The notes beneath the pieces are model-generated. The model worked only from the letters and a program-made list of their open reading frames with translations, was not told the origin of the DNA and made no database searches. The position numbers were made by a program, and so were the translations under genes. Positions 1 through 8,784 of a DNA stretch of 64,000 nucleotides are shown here, one piece after another (within the stretch, counting starts at the first letter, position 1; each line of letters begins with the position of its first letter). The stretch is from Euzebya pacifica (GTDB lineage Bacteria > Actinomycetota > Nitriliruptoria > Euzebyales > Euzebyaceae): positions 1 to 64,000 of the forward strand of contig NZ_CP031166.1 in assembly GCF_003344865.1 (NCBI RefSeq). Reading direction: 5' to 3'.

Positions 1-2
1 GC

Positions 3-359
3 GACCTCATCGCCGGCCAGGCCAACGCCGTCCGGGCCGCAGCGACCGGCGTCGCGCACGGCCGCAACCTCGACGTCGCCACCGCCGGCGCGTCCGCCCA
101 CCAGGTCAACGTCGTCAACGTCCCCCAACAACCACCCTCCGGACCGCCTCCCGGACCGCCTCCCGGACCGCCTCCCGGACCGCTGCGCCTGGACGCCAGC
201 GGTTCCCCGGCAGAGCTCGAACCCGGCGCGCCTCTGGTCGCCGCCACCGAGGAGTCGGTGTTCGGGGCCCTCGAGCGACTCGGTGCGCTCCGCGACCAGG
301 GGATCCTCACCGACGACGAGTTCACCGCAAAGAAGACCGAACTGCTCCGACGCCTCTGA
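3..359 (+). CDS. SHOCT-domain protein, C-terminal part
   Basis: The gene enters from the left edge; 118 residues are visible. A Pro-rich linker (PPGPPPGPPPGP) is encoded by three perfect 12-bp copies of GGACCGCCTCCC at 141-176. It is followed by a closing segment of about 30 residues, ALERLGALRDQGILTDDEF... ending LLRRL, which is the classic short C-terminal (SHOCT) domain: a leucine-rich helix, the GxLTxxEF turn and a second helix. SHOCT domains sit at the end of many membrane or filament-type proteins and are thought to mediate oligomerisation. The N-terminal domain that would define the function lies outside the window. Confidence 0.85.
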   Translation, partial: DLIAGQANAVRAAATGVAHGRNLDVATAGASAHQVNVVNVPQQPPSGPPPGPPPGPPPGPLRLDASGSPAELEPGAPLVAATEESVFGALERLGALRDQGILTDDEFTAKKTELLRRL

Positions 360-942
360 CCCGCACACCGGCCGCCAAGCGGGCTGTCGAAACGGTCGAC
401 GGCTTCGACGTCCACAGCAACCGCAGCCCCGCCGACGGAGGGAGTCGAACTCAACGGCTACGGGACCTCGACTTCGCCCGCTGGCACGGCACCGACCCCA
501 CCGCCCGCCGCGCCGGGCTCGACCCCCGACACGGCCCCGCCGCCGCCCACCGGCCGACCGGATCAGTCCGCGGACCGCATCGCCGCAGGTCGCACAACCG
601 AAGACGACGTGACCACCTACACCCATCTCGACATCCGAGAGTGAAGGCTGACGAGGAGGGGGCACGACGGCAGGTGCGTTCATCGGGTGACGACAGGTGC
701 CACCAACCTTGGGTGCCGATGTCGATTGACACCGTCACCCCTGACGGCCGGCTGGACCTCTTCGCGGTGCTCGCTGCCCCAGTGGGGCAGTGGCGTCCTC
801 TCGGTGGCGTCCTCTCGGTGGCGTCGTCCCGGCCCGACGGCGCGCCGGTTCGGGATGTCGGCACGGCCTGTGTGGGACGTCTACCGGCATGGGTTTCACG
901 GGAGGCGTCGTCTGGGCTGCCGTTGACCATGAGCGCCATGGC
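360..942. other. Spacer without a convincing gene
   Basis: No open frame here has a believable start. The frame of the preceding gene stays open after its TGA from 360 to 644 and ends in a protein-like stretch (DDVTTYTHLDIRE), but has no ATG, GTG or TTG in a usable position near its beginning. It may be a decayed gene remnant. From 645 to 942 I see only GC-rich sequence, including two direct copies of GTGGCGTCCTCTCGGTGGCG-like text near 788-822. Confidence 0.5.
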
Positions 943-1296
943 CTACGGGTGGGGGAGGACCTCGAGGAGGGAATGGGCAGCAAGCCGGAGGATCTGGGCG
1001 GCAGCGGGATGGCCGTCGCTGGTCTCCAGGAGGCCGTGGAGGCGGATGAGCGTGGTGGGGTCCTCGGTGTGGAGTGAACCGGTGCAGGGGTCGTCGAGTT
1101 CGGCCCAGTCGCAGTCGAGCTCGTGGGCGGCGGCGGCACAGATGAGGTTGTGGAGGGCGGCGCGCTCCGCAGCGATCGCCACCGCGGCCGCGTGGTCGCC
1201 GGCGCCGGCGGCATCGCAGACCTGGTCGAGGGCGACGATCAGGTCGTCCATGGCGGCGTTGATCCGGTCGAGGGGAGAGATGGTCGGGTTGGTCAT
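943..1296 (-). CDS. Hypothetical protein, 117 aa
   Basis: A small acidic, alanine-rich, mostly helical protein. The N-terminal half (LDRINAAMDDLIVALDQVC) and middle (AIAAERAALHNLICAAAAHE) look like amphipathic helices; there is no signal peptide or membrane segment. ATG start at 1296 with a GAGGA-like ribosome site upstream. Codon third positions are strongly G/C, supporting a real gene. I do not recognise a family. Confidence 0.7.
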   Translation of the reverse strand: MTNPTISPLDRINAAMDDLIVALDQVCDAAGAGDHAAAVAIAAERAALHNLICAAAAHELDCDWAELDDPCTGSLHTEDPTTLIRLHGLLETSDGHPAAAQILRLAAHSLLEVLPHP

Positions 1297-1729
1297 CGGA
1301 GTTGGGGTCCTCGGGTTGTGCTGTTGGGACAGTCCTCAACCGTGTGGTCGTTGGCGGGGCCGAGGCAAGTACGTCCCAAGGTCGTCCTCGTGCACAGCCC
1401 GCTGCACCGGAGGGCCCGCTCGGCGTGACGCGGAAAGATGGCGCGCCCCGTGTCCGGGCCCTTGCGGAGGATCCACCGAGCCGGAAACGGGGGGAGTGGG
1501 TGTGGCGGGACGCCAAGGGGAACATGGTTGCGAGGGGGCGACGGCACTTGGCCGGCGACAGGGGATGCCCTCGACGCCGCCCCGTGGGCAACCGGAGCGA
1601 GGCCGGCCCCGACTTCTCCCGCGGATGTCCGCCGCCAGCTCATGACCGGGGTCCCATGTAGGTCCTGTCAGGTCTGACGGGCACGTGCGGCAGGATTGGA
1701 GGTCAGACGCCTACAGAAGGAGAACCTGC
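1297..1729. other. Spacer with a dyad before the 1730 gene
   Basis: No gene is evident. Close to the next gene is an exact inverted repeat GTCAG-GT-CTGAC at 1667-1678 and a strong ribosome site AGAAGGAGAA at 1716-1725. The dyad could be an operator, but nothing else in the sequence names its ligand. Confidence 0.45.
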
Positions 1730-3091
1730 ATGCCCAGCCCAGACGGGTCGATTGCCTACGAAGCCGATGTGGTGGACGCCGTCGCGGTCCACCTGACCGG
1801 CCTGGGCTGGGCGGAGAAGGCACGCGCAGCGACCACCGCCCATGGGGTGGACCTCCTCCTTCGCGCCGGCCGCCTCAGCGTGGCGGTGGAGGCCAAGGGC
1901 GCCGGGAGCAGCCAGGAACACACGGCACGATTCGGGCTGCCGTTCACGGGCGGGCAGGTCGCTGACCATGTGGCCATGGCGGTGGCCACCGCACTCAGGG
2001 TCGCCTCCGCCGGGGAGCACCTGGCCGCGATCGCACTGCCCGATGACGACCAGCACCGCCGGCACGTGGGGACGCTCCTGGCCGCGATCACGACGGCGGG
2101 CATCACCGTGCTGTGGGCCCGTCCCGACGGGACCGTCCGCCAGGAAGGCGCGGCCCTGCCCGACCCGACGTCGGGGCGGCAACAAACGATCGTGCTGCCC
2201 GACGGGACGGTGGAGATCGTCGAGTACGACGATGACGGGGAAGTCCTCAGGCGGACCTACGGCACTGTCGAACCGGACGACCAGACGGACGATGCCCGGC
2301 TGCTCGAGGAGTCCGCCGCGATGCATGCCGATGACTGGATCAAGACGGGCCGCTGGGACATCCGCGACTCCGACCACGAGACCGTCCAGACCGTCAGCGA
2401 CCTGGCAGCCACGCTGGGCTGGGGACGCGATCAGAAGGCGGAGTTGCGTGCCTTCATGCTGCTTCCGGCGTTCCGGGCTGCGCCCGCGACGCTGCGCCAC
2501 AACATCAAGGACCTGCTCGTTGGCACCCCGCCACGAACGGCACCGAGCCCGCTGGAACTCGTCGTGCTGGCACACCGCCACGACGAGGAACTGCTCGGGG
2601 CCGCCCTGCTGCGGTTCCCCTGGGCTGACGGGCCGGTCATACCGCCCTACACCGGAGGTGGCTGGGATGCCTACCTGGCGACCAACCAACCGCCGCAGGA
2701 CACCCCGGGAGCGCTGGTGCGCCACGCACGGGCATGGGGTGTCCCCGACCGTGTCGTCAAGCGGATGCGGACAGCGTTCCGTGCCGCGGGCCGCAAGGTC
2801 GAGGAAGCCCACGTGATCGTGCAGACCGCGTCGGACCACGACGGCATCACCCATGCGGTTGCCGTCACTGACGACGTCGACGGATGGACGGTCCTTGTGT
2901 CGTCCAACGGGCACGAGCGGCCAGCCGTCGGGCCGCTGCCGTTCAGCAGCGGCTACCCCGGTCCACTGACCGGGAAGCCGTCATGGGCGGTGGACCCTGC
3001 CGACTCCTGGCGCGTGCTCATCGATGGCAACCCTGTCCCAACCCGATGGGACCTGCCCGCAGAACACCAGACCCACCCCGCAGACGGCTGA
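1730..3091 (+). CDS. Large protein with N-terminal restriction-endonuclease-like core
   Basis: 453 residues. The ATG at 1730 follows a near-ideal ribosome site (AGAAGGAGAA), so I prefer it to an upstream in-frame codon. Around residues 30-55 the run HGVDLLLRAGRL-SVAVEAKG has the shape of a PD-(D/E)XK nuclease core: an Asp in a beta-strand, then Glu-x-Lys in the next strand. This is the fold of many restriction and repair nucleases. The middle (residues 160-200) is acidic, and the C-terminal half is of unknown fold. It is followed at 3111-3136 by a perfect palindrome. Nuclease activity is inference from the motif only; a recombinase or methylase partner is not adjacent. Confidence 0.8.
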   Translation: MPSPDGSIAYEADVVDAVAVHLTGLGWAEKARAATTAHGVDLLLRAGRLSVAVEAKGAGSSQEHTARFGLPFTGGQVADHVAMAVATALRVASAGEHLAAIALPDDDQHRRHVGTLLAAITTAGITVLWARPDGTVRQEGAALPDPTSGRQQTIVLPDGTVEIVEYDDDGEVLRRTYGTVEPDDQTDDARLLEESAAMHADDWIKTGRWDIRDSDHETVQTVSDLAATLGWGRDQKAELRAFMLLPAFRAAPATLRHNIKDLLVGTPPRTAPSPLELVVLAHRHDEELLGAALLRFPWADGPVIPPYTGGGWDAYLATNQPPQDTPGALVRHARAWGVPDRVVKRMRTAFRAAGRKVEEAHVIVQTASDHDGITHAVAVTDDVDGWTVLVSSNGHERPAVGPLPFSSGYPGPLTGKPSWAVDPADSWRVLIDGNPVPTRWDLPAEHQTHPADG

Positions 3092-3110
3092 CCCGCACCG
3101 AACCCGCCCG

Positions 3111-3136
3111 GGGTGGGGTGACATGTCACCCCACCC
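3111..3136. repeat. Perfect 26-nt palindrome with TGACATGTCA core
   Basis: GGGTGGGG-TGACATGTCA-CCCCACCC reads identically on both strands, with no loop. It lies 19 bases past the stop of the preceding gene. It is the best member of a family of G/C-flanked TGAC..GTCA palindromes found between genes in this window (also near 8752, 29697, 33035 and 49830). Protein-binding site or terminator are both possible; no T-run follows. Confidence 0.75.
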
Positions 3137-3281
3137 GGCCCCGACACGAGGCAGTCGTCGACCCAACCACGGGGCCCGAGCACAACCCCCAGCGCAACCA
3201 ACGACCAGGGGATGGCCGGTGAACGCCGGTCCCGTTCGGGGGGCAGCAGCCGCAGAAGCGACCCAGGTGCCACGAGCACCG

Positions 3282-3599
3282 TCAGCGATGACGGGCACCG
3301 TCAGGCAGCCGGGACCGTCCGGCGCTGCAGTCCGGCCAGCAGCCAGCGACGGCAGCCCGCACCTCCAGCAACGACCACGGGATGCCTCCCTCGGTCATGA
3401 CGAACACGGTGTCACCAACCAGTTCCGCACCGACGGGCCCGACCGAGGCGCAGGTATCGGTCCGCCACACCGAACGCCGATCGCAGCCGTCATCGAGGGT
3501 GGCCCGCAGCAGGCCCGCGTCGTCGAAGTCCGCGACCACTGCGGCACCCCCGGCGATGCCCTGGGTCACCCAATGGGTCGAGATGCATGGTTTCCGCAT
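3282..3599 (-). CDS. Hypothetical protein, 105 aa
   Basis: Start taken at the ATG at 3599, divergent from the 3642 gene. The sequence reads as a compact alpha/beta protein: a hydrophobic strand (GIAGGAAVVADFDDAGLL), a strand pair around GAELVGDTVFVMTEGGIPW and a Cys-containing basic tail. No signal peptide. Codon usage is protein-like through the first 75 residues and weaker in the tail. No family recognised. Confidence 0.5.
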   Translation of the reverse strand: MRKPCISTHWVTQGIAGGAAVVADFDDAGLLRATLDDGCDRRSVWRTDTCASVGPVGAELVGDTVFVMTEGGIPWSLLEVRAAVAGCWPDCSAGRSRLPDGARHR

Positions 3600-3641
3600 G
3601 ATGGCGTGCGCAGGTCGTGCACGTTGAGGTAGGGTTGGGGC

Positions 3642-4421
3642 ATGAACGACCCGGGATCGGCAATGCAGCTGCTGCGAGGCCAGTACGGCCACCTCCTGGA
3701 CGCTGCACGACTCCAGTGGACCCGTCTCGCCACGGGCGAAATGACCACGTCGGCGCTGCCCTACGTCGACACGGTGACGGAGATAACCCGAACCGTTGTC
3801 CGCGTCGCCCACGTCGATGACCTGCCGAAGCCCGCGCTCGGCAACGTCATCGCCGCCACGGCACTCGCGCCGATCGCCACCCCCTCCGCACCGGTGGACG
3901 CCATCATCGGCGGGCTCACCCGCAGCCTTGCGGAGCACACCAACGACCGCCACTGGCTCGACATCGTCGAACCACCATCGACCGCCGTGCTCGACCGCAC
4001 CACCGATGTCGTGCTGCCCACCCAGCAGGTGATCCTGCTGATCCAGCGGGCACTGACCGACACCGAAAGCCCCACCGACCGGATCCGCCGTGTCCTGGGT
4101 GCAACCAGCAACGACACCATCGGATCGATGATCGGCACCTCCCGCAACGTCGTTGCCAAGCTCGACTCCGGCAAGCGCCCCAACGACCAGACCGTCCTCG
4201 GCCGTCTGTCCCGCATCGACCGGATCGCCCGGTTCGTCGACGAACTCCTCGAACCAGAAGACGTCGACGCATGGCTCGACACGCCACTGGCCGACCTGGA
4301 CGGCACCACACCCCGTGAAGCGCTGACCGACCCCGACCGCACCGAACGGCTCGTCGCGCTCCTCGCTGCCGTCGCCACCGGTGGGCCCGGCCCGACCCCA
4401 CTGTCGGGCCAAGCCGCCTGA
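3642..4421 (+). CDS. Putative antitoxin-like protein with Xre/MbcA/ParS-type C-terminal domain
   Basis: 259 residues, cytoplasmic. Residues about 140-175 (RIRRVLGATSNDTIGSMIG...VAKLDSGKRP) read as a helix-turn-helix-like DNA-binding segment. Residues 185-250 contain FVDELLEP, then WLDTPLADLDGTTPREAL and a final helix ERLVALLAAV. This W-L-x-x-P-x-x-x-L-x-G-x-x-P pattern is that of the toxin-binding domain of antitoxins of RES/Xre systems. The N-terminal 130 residues are unknown. The next gene starts 31 bases later and a third overlaps it by four bases, so an operon is likely. The antitoxin role is inference; a plain regulator is the alternative. Confidence 0.75.
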   Translation: MNDPGSAMQLLRGQYGHLLDAARLQWTRLATGEMTTSALPYVDTVTEITRTVVRVAHVDDLPKPALGNVIAATALAPIATPSAPVDAIIGGLTRSLAEHTNDRHWLDIVEPPSTAVLDRTTDVVLPTQQVILLIQRALTDTESPTDRIRRVLGATSNDTIGSMIGTSRNVVAKLDSGKRPNDQTVLGRLSRIDRIARFVDELLEPEDVDAWLDTPLADLDGTTPREALTDPDRTERLVALLAAVATGGPGPTPLSGQAA

Positions 4422-4452
4422 CCACCGAACAACGACGGGGGGTGAGACAGGC

Positions 4453-4920
4453 ATGGTCGAACCGATCCAGATGGCGCAGGGCTGGCTGGTGGCCCCAGCG
4501 CTGCACATGGAGGGACTCACCGGACCGGGGCTTGGCAGGGTCACCGACCCCGCCCGTCAGCGCTACCACGACCCCGCCAGCGGCCCCGCCACCTACGCGT
4601 GGTCCGACCCCCAGCTCGCCCGCCACGCCCACGCCAACAGCCTCCAAAGGGCCCTCGGGAGCTTCCCATCCCGACGTCGTGAGCGGCTGTGGGAAGTCGA
4701 GCTGCCCACCGAGCCGTTCGCCAACCTGGTCGACCCGGCCGCCGGTTGGTCAACCGCAACCGACCGGCCCGCCTGGATCTCCTCCTTTCGCCACCGGTTC
4801 GCCGGCGCAGTCGTCCCCCACGACCTCACACCACCCCCACCGGTGGCCGGAAGCCTCCTCGTGGTCTTCCTCGCCCACGACTACGACCACCTGACCGTGC
4901 ACGACCGGGGTGGCCCATGA
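4453..4920 (+). CDS. Hypothetical protein, possible toxin partner of the 3642 gene
   Basis: 155 residues, ATG start at 4453. The middle contains TYAWSDPQLARHAHANSL, reminiscent of the tyrosine-alanine-serine...alanine...segment of RES-domain toxins (NAD-degrading), and a central LWEVELP strand. The match is weak and the diagnostic Arg/Glu/Ser set cannot be placed with certainty. It sits directly after a putative RES-type antitoxin, which is the main argument for a toxin role. Its stop overlaps the next start (ATGA). Confidence 0.7.
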   Translation: MVEPIQMAQGWLVAPALHMEGLTGPGLGRVTDPARQRYHDPASGPATYAWSDPQLARHAHANSLQRALGSFPSRRRERLWEVELPTEPFANLVDPAAGWSTATDRPAWISSFRHRFAGAVVPHDLTPPPPVAGSLLVVFLAHDYDHLTVHDRGGP

Positions 4921-5414
4921 CCACACTCCTGCACCTCCTCGCCCAGACCCCCACCCCAACGGGCACCCCAACCGCTGCCGGCGACGGCCCCGCATGGTGG
5001 GTCGAGCTACTCGCCGGTGCCCTCGTCGCGTTCGTCGCCGGCTGGGCAGGCGGCTGGCTGGCGTTCCGCCGGGCACAGGGAGCCGCCCGCGCCGACCGGA
5101 CCAGGGAACGCAACGAGGCGCACCACGTGGCCCTTGGACTGCTCATCGACACCCTCCTCGGGATCGAGGCGGCACTGCGCCACGGTGGTGACGCCAACGA
5201 CCTCGTGGCCAGCATCCTCCACGGGGCCACCGCAGCCCATCGGCCCGACGCCGAGGCACAACCCGTCCACGACCGGCTCGTGGCGTACCTCGCCACCGAC
5301 CGAACCAACGAGGACACCCGCGACTCCCTCCTCGGCCAGCTCCAGGTGTGGCGATCGGCCCTCCACAGGGACCAAGCAGCAGTTGCGATCCGCCGCGAAG
5401 GCCCGGTCACCTGA
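4917..5414 (+). CDS. Single-pass membrane protein, 165 aa
   Basis: Starts at ATG 4917 inside the stop of the previous gene (ATGA), so translation is coupled. Residues about 25-50 (ELLAGALVAFVAGWAGGWLA) form one membrane helix after a short extracytoplasmic Thr/Pro segment. The following FRRAQGAARADRTRERN is a positively charged, coiled-coil-like cytoplasmic region, and the rest is helical. Function unknown; as third gene of the operon it may anchor or sense for the two upstream proteins. Confidence 0.75.
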   Translation: MTTLLHLLAQTPTPTGTPTAAGDGPAWWVELLAGALVAFVAGWAGGWLAFRRAQGAARADRTRERNEAHHVALGLLIDTLLGIEAALRHGGDANDLVASILHGATAAHRPDAEAQPVHDRLVAYLATDRTNEDTRDSLLGQLQVWRSALHRDQAAVAIRREGPVT

Positions 5415-5580
5415 CCAGACCCGTCGCCCCACCAACCACCTGACGGCCGCTGTTCACACGCAAAGGCCCGTCAATCCACTCGCGGACCCCGTGGACACAC
5501 ACCCGGTCGGTCCCCTGACCTCCACCAGGCCGGCGGTTTGCTGGCAGTGACACGAAGAGTGGACCGGTGTGGACAACCCA

Positions 5581-5958
5581 CTAGTGAATGCAGACGCTGA
5601 GTTCGTGGATGATGTACCGGCCGCCCTGCCGCAGGAACTCCGCAGTGACGGTGGCGGTTCCATCTCGTGTCGTCCCGCTGAGCGTCGTGCCGTCCTCGTG
5701 GACGCTTCGCGGGTCGAGGTCGGGGGTGTGCTCGGAGACCTTCGCGGCTTCCAGGAGGGCCGTGACGGGGTCGGTCTCTCCCCCGCCCTCCTCTGGGGTG
5801 AGGAAGTGTTCCTCCCGTCCTGTGCACCTCGTGGCATCGGCTATGGCATCCCCATTCGACGTGGGCCCTGTGCCCCGGTCACCCGGCGTGTCAGCGGCGG
5901 TGCAGGCAGCCAGTGCGCTGGCGGCCAGCAGGAGCAGAAGGAAAGCAGCACGTCGCAA
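5581..5958 (-). CDS. Lipoprotein
   Basis: No ATG or GTG precedes the hydrophobic core in frame, so a TTG start at 5958 is proposed, with AGGA just upstream. The N-terminus is a short basic segment (RR), a run of five leucines, then the lipobox ALAAC with Cys at residue 19, typical of a signal-peptidase-II substrate. The mature part is acidic with two more Cys (TRCTGRE and VCIH) that may pair. The C-terminal half has beta-type strands (TATVTAEFLRQGGRYIIHEL) like small extracellular domains. Function unknown; start codon uncertain. Confidence 0.65.
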   Translation of the reverse strand: MRRAAFLLLLLAASALAACTAADTPGDRGTGPTSNGDAIADATRCTGREEHFLTPEEGGGETDPVTALLEAAKVSEHTPDLDPRSVHEDGTTLSGTTRDGTATVTAEFLRQGGRYIIHELSVCIH

Positions 5959-6198
5959 CGTCCTGTTCGACGCCGCTGACCACGGGTGGGTTCCGCGAAC
6001 CTGCGGGCTGCTCCGCCGGGGGCACGTGTGTCGCTGCCGAAGGACCTGTCCGCCAGTTCCGGAGTCCGACAAGGCCCCGCGGCCGATCCGGGGGACGATC
6101 CGCTGTCGTACGGCTGCCACGAGCCGTCCGACGGGTGCCGCATCGTGTGCAACGATGCCCCCGATGATGTCGACACGGGAACAGCAGGGGTTGACGGG

Positions 6199-7041
6199 AT
6201 GCCGGCGACGGTCCTGACGGGCCCGCCGCTCGCGGCGGTCCGCGACCTGCTCGATGGGGCGGACCGGGCGCTCCTGGCGGTGGCCTACCTGCGCCCGGCA
6301 GGAGTTGGGCTGCTCCGGGACCGACTCGCCGGTGTGGCCGACGGCAGGTTGCTGGTGGCCACCGACCGGGTCACCACCGCCGACGGGATCGCCGCCGCAC
6401 GCAGCCGACGGTTCGAGGTGCGCGGCCACACCCCGCCACGCGGGGCGTTCCACGCCAAGTCGTGGCTGGTCCACCGGCCCGGTGGGGGCTGGACGGCCCT
6501 GGTGGGGTCAGGCAACTGCACCGGAGGGCTGGCGGTCAACGACGAGGCCCACACCCTCCTGGACGGCCCCGACGTCCAGGACACCCTCGGCCGACTCGCC
6601 ATGGCGTTCGAAGACCGTTGGGCAGCCGCTGACCGCCGGCCCGAGGACACCATCCCGGAGCTGCGGACCGTCGACGTGGTCCGGGCCGGGCTGTGGGGTC
6701 CGCTGGCGGCGACGCTCGAGGCCGACCCCGTGGTGGAGACCGCCACTGGTGCGGCCAACACCGTCGTGGCGTTCGACCGGACCGGGTTCTCCGTCACCAC
6801 CGGGGCGTCGGCAGCCAAGGGCAGCGGGGCGCAACGGGTGGACCCATGGATGGTCGAAGTCGTCCACGACCACCTCCTCGCCCACGGGATCGTGAGCTCC
6901 AAGGTCGTACAGGGCAACAGCGGCGACGGCGGGTTGAACGTGAAGCGGTCCGCGTTCGTCCTTGGGCTCCTTGCCCGCCACCCCGACATCGAATGGGCCT
7001 CCCGGCAACGCGGGTCGGTCGCCATCCGGCTGCGCCGCTGA
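6199..7041 (+). CDS. Phospholipase-D-fold nuclease-like protein
   Basis: 280 residues with a single HKD-type motif near residues 80-105: H-A-K-S-W-L, then about 12 residues later GSGNCTGG, matching HxK...GSxN of the PLD superfamily. The usual Asp four residues after the Lys is replaced by His, as in some restriction-type PLD nucleases. One motif per chain suggests a homodimer with one active site, as in Nuc and BfiI. An N-terminal alpha/beta unit (LTGPPLAAVRDLLDGADRAL) fits the fold. ATG at 6199 after a G-rich stretch. DNA or phospholipid as substrate cannot be decided; a nuclease is favoured by the genomic context. Confidence 0.8.
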   Translation: MPATVLTGPPLAAVRDLLDGADRALLAVAYLRPAGVGLLRDRLAGVADGRLLVATDRVTTADGIAAARSRRFEVRGHTPPRGAFHAKSWLVHRPGGGWTALVGSGNCTGGLAVNDEAHTLLDGPDVQDTLGRLAMAFEDRWAAADRRPEDTIPELRTVDVVRAGLWGPLAATLEADPVVETATGAANTVVAFDRTGFSVTTGASAAKGSGAQRVDPWMVEVVHDHLLAHGIVSSKVVQGNSGDGGLNVKRSAFVLGLLARHPDIEWASRQRGSVAIRLRR

Positions 7042-7129
7042 CGCGCAAGGGCGGGCAGGGCATGGTGTCGGTGGCTGATGCTTCACTTCCGGCATCTCCA
7101 CCGTCCAGACCGCTGAGACCATCAACCGC

Positions 7130-7561
7130 GTGGGAGACCCACCCGTACGACATCTCGTCGCCCTCGTGCTCATCCTTGGCGTCGCCGTGCTTGCTGGCGT
7201 CGGACTGCTGGGCGAAGCGCGGGAGCACCAGCGCAGGGCCGACGCCGCATGGGCAAGGGAGGCCGTCGCCTTGGCGGTGGTCAGCAGCGGTGACGTCGTC
7301 GGGACCCGTGGGGAGGCCGGTGCGCTGCGTGCCGCCGCGCAGGAGGTCTGGGCCGCCGATGGCGTGGCAGGGCAGGCGTTTCGGGCCTGGACTGCGCCGG
7401 CGGGCGACCGGGCCGCGTTGCTGGTGAGCGTCCAGGGACGTCCGCCGGCCTGCGCCGTCCCGCACGGCGCTGGGCGGATCGTCTACACCGCCGCCGGCGA
7501 GCGGATGTCACCAGCGACAGCCGACGGCCCCCACGCCGTCGACTGCGCAGCCCTGGGCTGA
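7130..7561 (+). CDS. Membrane-anchored or secreted protein, 143 aa
   Basis: GTG start at 7130. Residues 8-27 (HLVALVLILGVAVLAGVGLL) form a signal anchor without a clear cleavage site, followed by a charged linker (EAREHQRRADAAWARE) and an extracytoplasmic domain with two Cys (PPACAVP, HAVDCAALG) likely to form a disulfide. The type II orientation and small size resemble actinobacterial pseudopilin or sortase-like accessory proteins, but no family can be assigned. Confidence 0.65.
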   Translation: MGDPPVRHLVALVLILGVAVLAGVGLLGEAREHQRRADAAWAREAVALAVVSSGDVVGTRGEAGALRAAAQEVWAADGVAGQAFRAWTAPAGDRAALLVSVQGRPPACAVPHGAGRIVYTAAGERMSPATADGPHAVDCAALG

Positions 7562-7677
7562 CATCCCTGCCCGCCACCAGCCGAAGCAGACCCGCGACCC
7601 CTTCGGGCAGGACGACTGTTCGTTGCCGGCGCACTACGGCGCGGCCCGGTGTCTGGGGGCGGTGCGACACTGGCGGC

Positions 7678-8115
7678 ATGGACGACCACACCGACGCCGT
7701 GTTCCGTGACGGGGTGGCCGCTGACCGGCTGGCCGGCCTGGCGATGCTCGACCTGCGCTGCGGCACCGGGATGTGGCGGGCCCGACGGGCCCACCGGGCC
7801 GCCGTCGACCTCGCGGCCGACCTGGGCATCGACCAGGTGTGGCTGGTCACCTCACCGGCGCGGGCAACGGTGGGGGAGTGGCCGGAGGTGTTCGGGCCCG
7901 GACGGACCGTCGCCCCAGCCGACGCCGGCCGGAACCCCGACCATGCCGTGGTCGTGGTCGACCTCACCGCACTGCGGGGTCACCGCACCGTCGGCCTCGC
8001 CGAGGCGTTGGCTGGCCGGGTCCTTGTCACCACCTCCTCGCTGGGCTCCCGACTCCACGGGCTCCCCGTGCTCTCCGAGCACGTTGCGGCCGCCGGGTCA
8101 CCCACCCGACGCTGA
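7678..8115 (+). CDS. Hypothetical alpha/beta protein, 145 aa
   Basis: ATG start at 7678. The pattern of alternating strands and helices (IDQVWLVTSPARATVG, DHAVVVVDLTALRG, GRVLVTTSSLGSRL) suggests a Rossmann-like or PIN-like fold, with an Arg-rich helix near residues 30-45. No catalytic motif stands out. It is followed after 134 bases by a small AbrB-like gene on the same strand. Confidence 0.65.
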   Translation: MDDHTDAVFRDGVAADRLAGLAMLDLRCGTGMWRARRAHRAAVDLAADLGIDQVWLVTSPARATVGEWPEVFGPGRTVAPADAGRNPDHAVVVVDLTALRGHRTVGLAEALAGRVLVTTSSLGSRLHGLPVLSEHVAAAGSPTRR

Positions 8116-8249
8116 GACCCCTCCCGTCCCGAACGCAACGACGACACGCGCGGTCGGGACGGGGCCAGCGCGCCACCGGGGTAACGTTGGGGATGCGCCC
8201 CGGTAGGCCGCGGGCGCCAACGAGCCAACGCGAAGGAACCGTGAGGCCG

Positions 8250-8480
8250 ATGACGACGATGCTGGGAGAGGTCGAGGTGGACGGACGCGGCCGTGTGTCG
8301 CTCGGCAGGTTCGGCAAGACCGAGCGGACCCGCTACGTCGTGTCCGAGGACGACCGCGGCGTGCTCACCCTCACCCCCGTCCACAGCCTGCCCGTGACCG
8401 ACCTTCCCGACTGGCTCGCCCGGTCCATGGCGCAGGCCGACCGGGGCCAGGGCGGACCCCGCCCCGAGTTCACCAAGTAA
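8250..8480 (+). CDS. AbrB/MazE-like swapped-hairpin protein, 76 aa
   Basis: The N-terminal segment (EVEVDGRGRVSLGRFG...TRYVVSEDDRGVLTLTPV) has the strand-turn-strand pattern D-x-x-G-R-x-x-L/I...of SpoVT/AbrB/MazE DNA-binding domains. The C-terminus is acidic then basic, as in antitoxins. An in-frame GTG at 8241 is an alternative start; AAGGA lies at 8234-8238. No toxin gene follows, only a spacer, so a transcriptional regulator or orphan antitoxin is equally possible. Confidence 0.65.
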   Translation: MTTMLGEVEVDGRGRVSLGRFGKTERTRYVVSEDDRGVLTLTPVHSLPVTDLPDWLARSMAQADRGQGGPRPEFTK

Positions 8481-8751
8481 CCACGGGGACTTGGCGTCGT
8501 CGGCGGTGGTTGGGCCAGGCGATTCGCTTGGCTCGCTGCGACCGGTAGGGGCGGGGGATCGAAGCTTCTCGAGCGGCAGCCAGCAACTGATTCGGGACGG
8601 GGATGACGTCCCGTCCCCTCCGCAGGATGAGTGCCACGGGCGTCGGGTGACTTGACCGTCGCCGGGTTGGCGTGGCCCTTTCTGGCGGCGTGTCGCCTGA
8701 ACGGACGGTCGGCACCGGGGACTGCATGACGCCCGGGCCCACCACTGGCCG

Positions 8752-8773
8752 AGGGGGCTGACATGTGACCCCC
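8752..8773. repeat. Imperfect TGACATGT palindrome
   Basis: AGGGGGC-TGACATGTGA-CCCCC lies in the spacer after the AbrB-like gene. The flanking bases GCGCCAGCGTCCG repeat almost exactly beside the copy at 33035. Confidence 0.6.
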
Positions 8774-8784
8774 GCGCCAGCGTC

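Noticed and set aside
430-460. GGGAGTCGAACTC, resembling the reverse complement of a tRNA T-arm
   Set aside because: The bases that should pair in the T-stem do not match, and no acceptor, D or anticodon stems can be folded around it.
283-612. A 109-codon Arg/Pro-rich frame
   Set aside because: It overlaps the SHOCT gene in another frame, and its composition is that of a GC-rich shadow.
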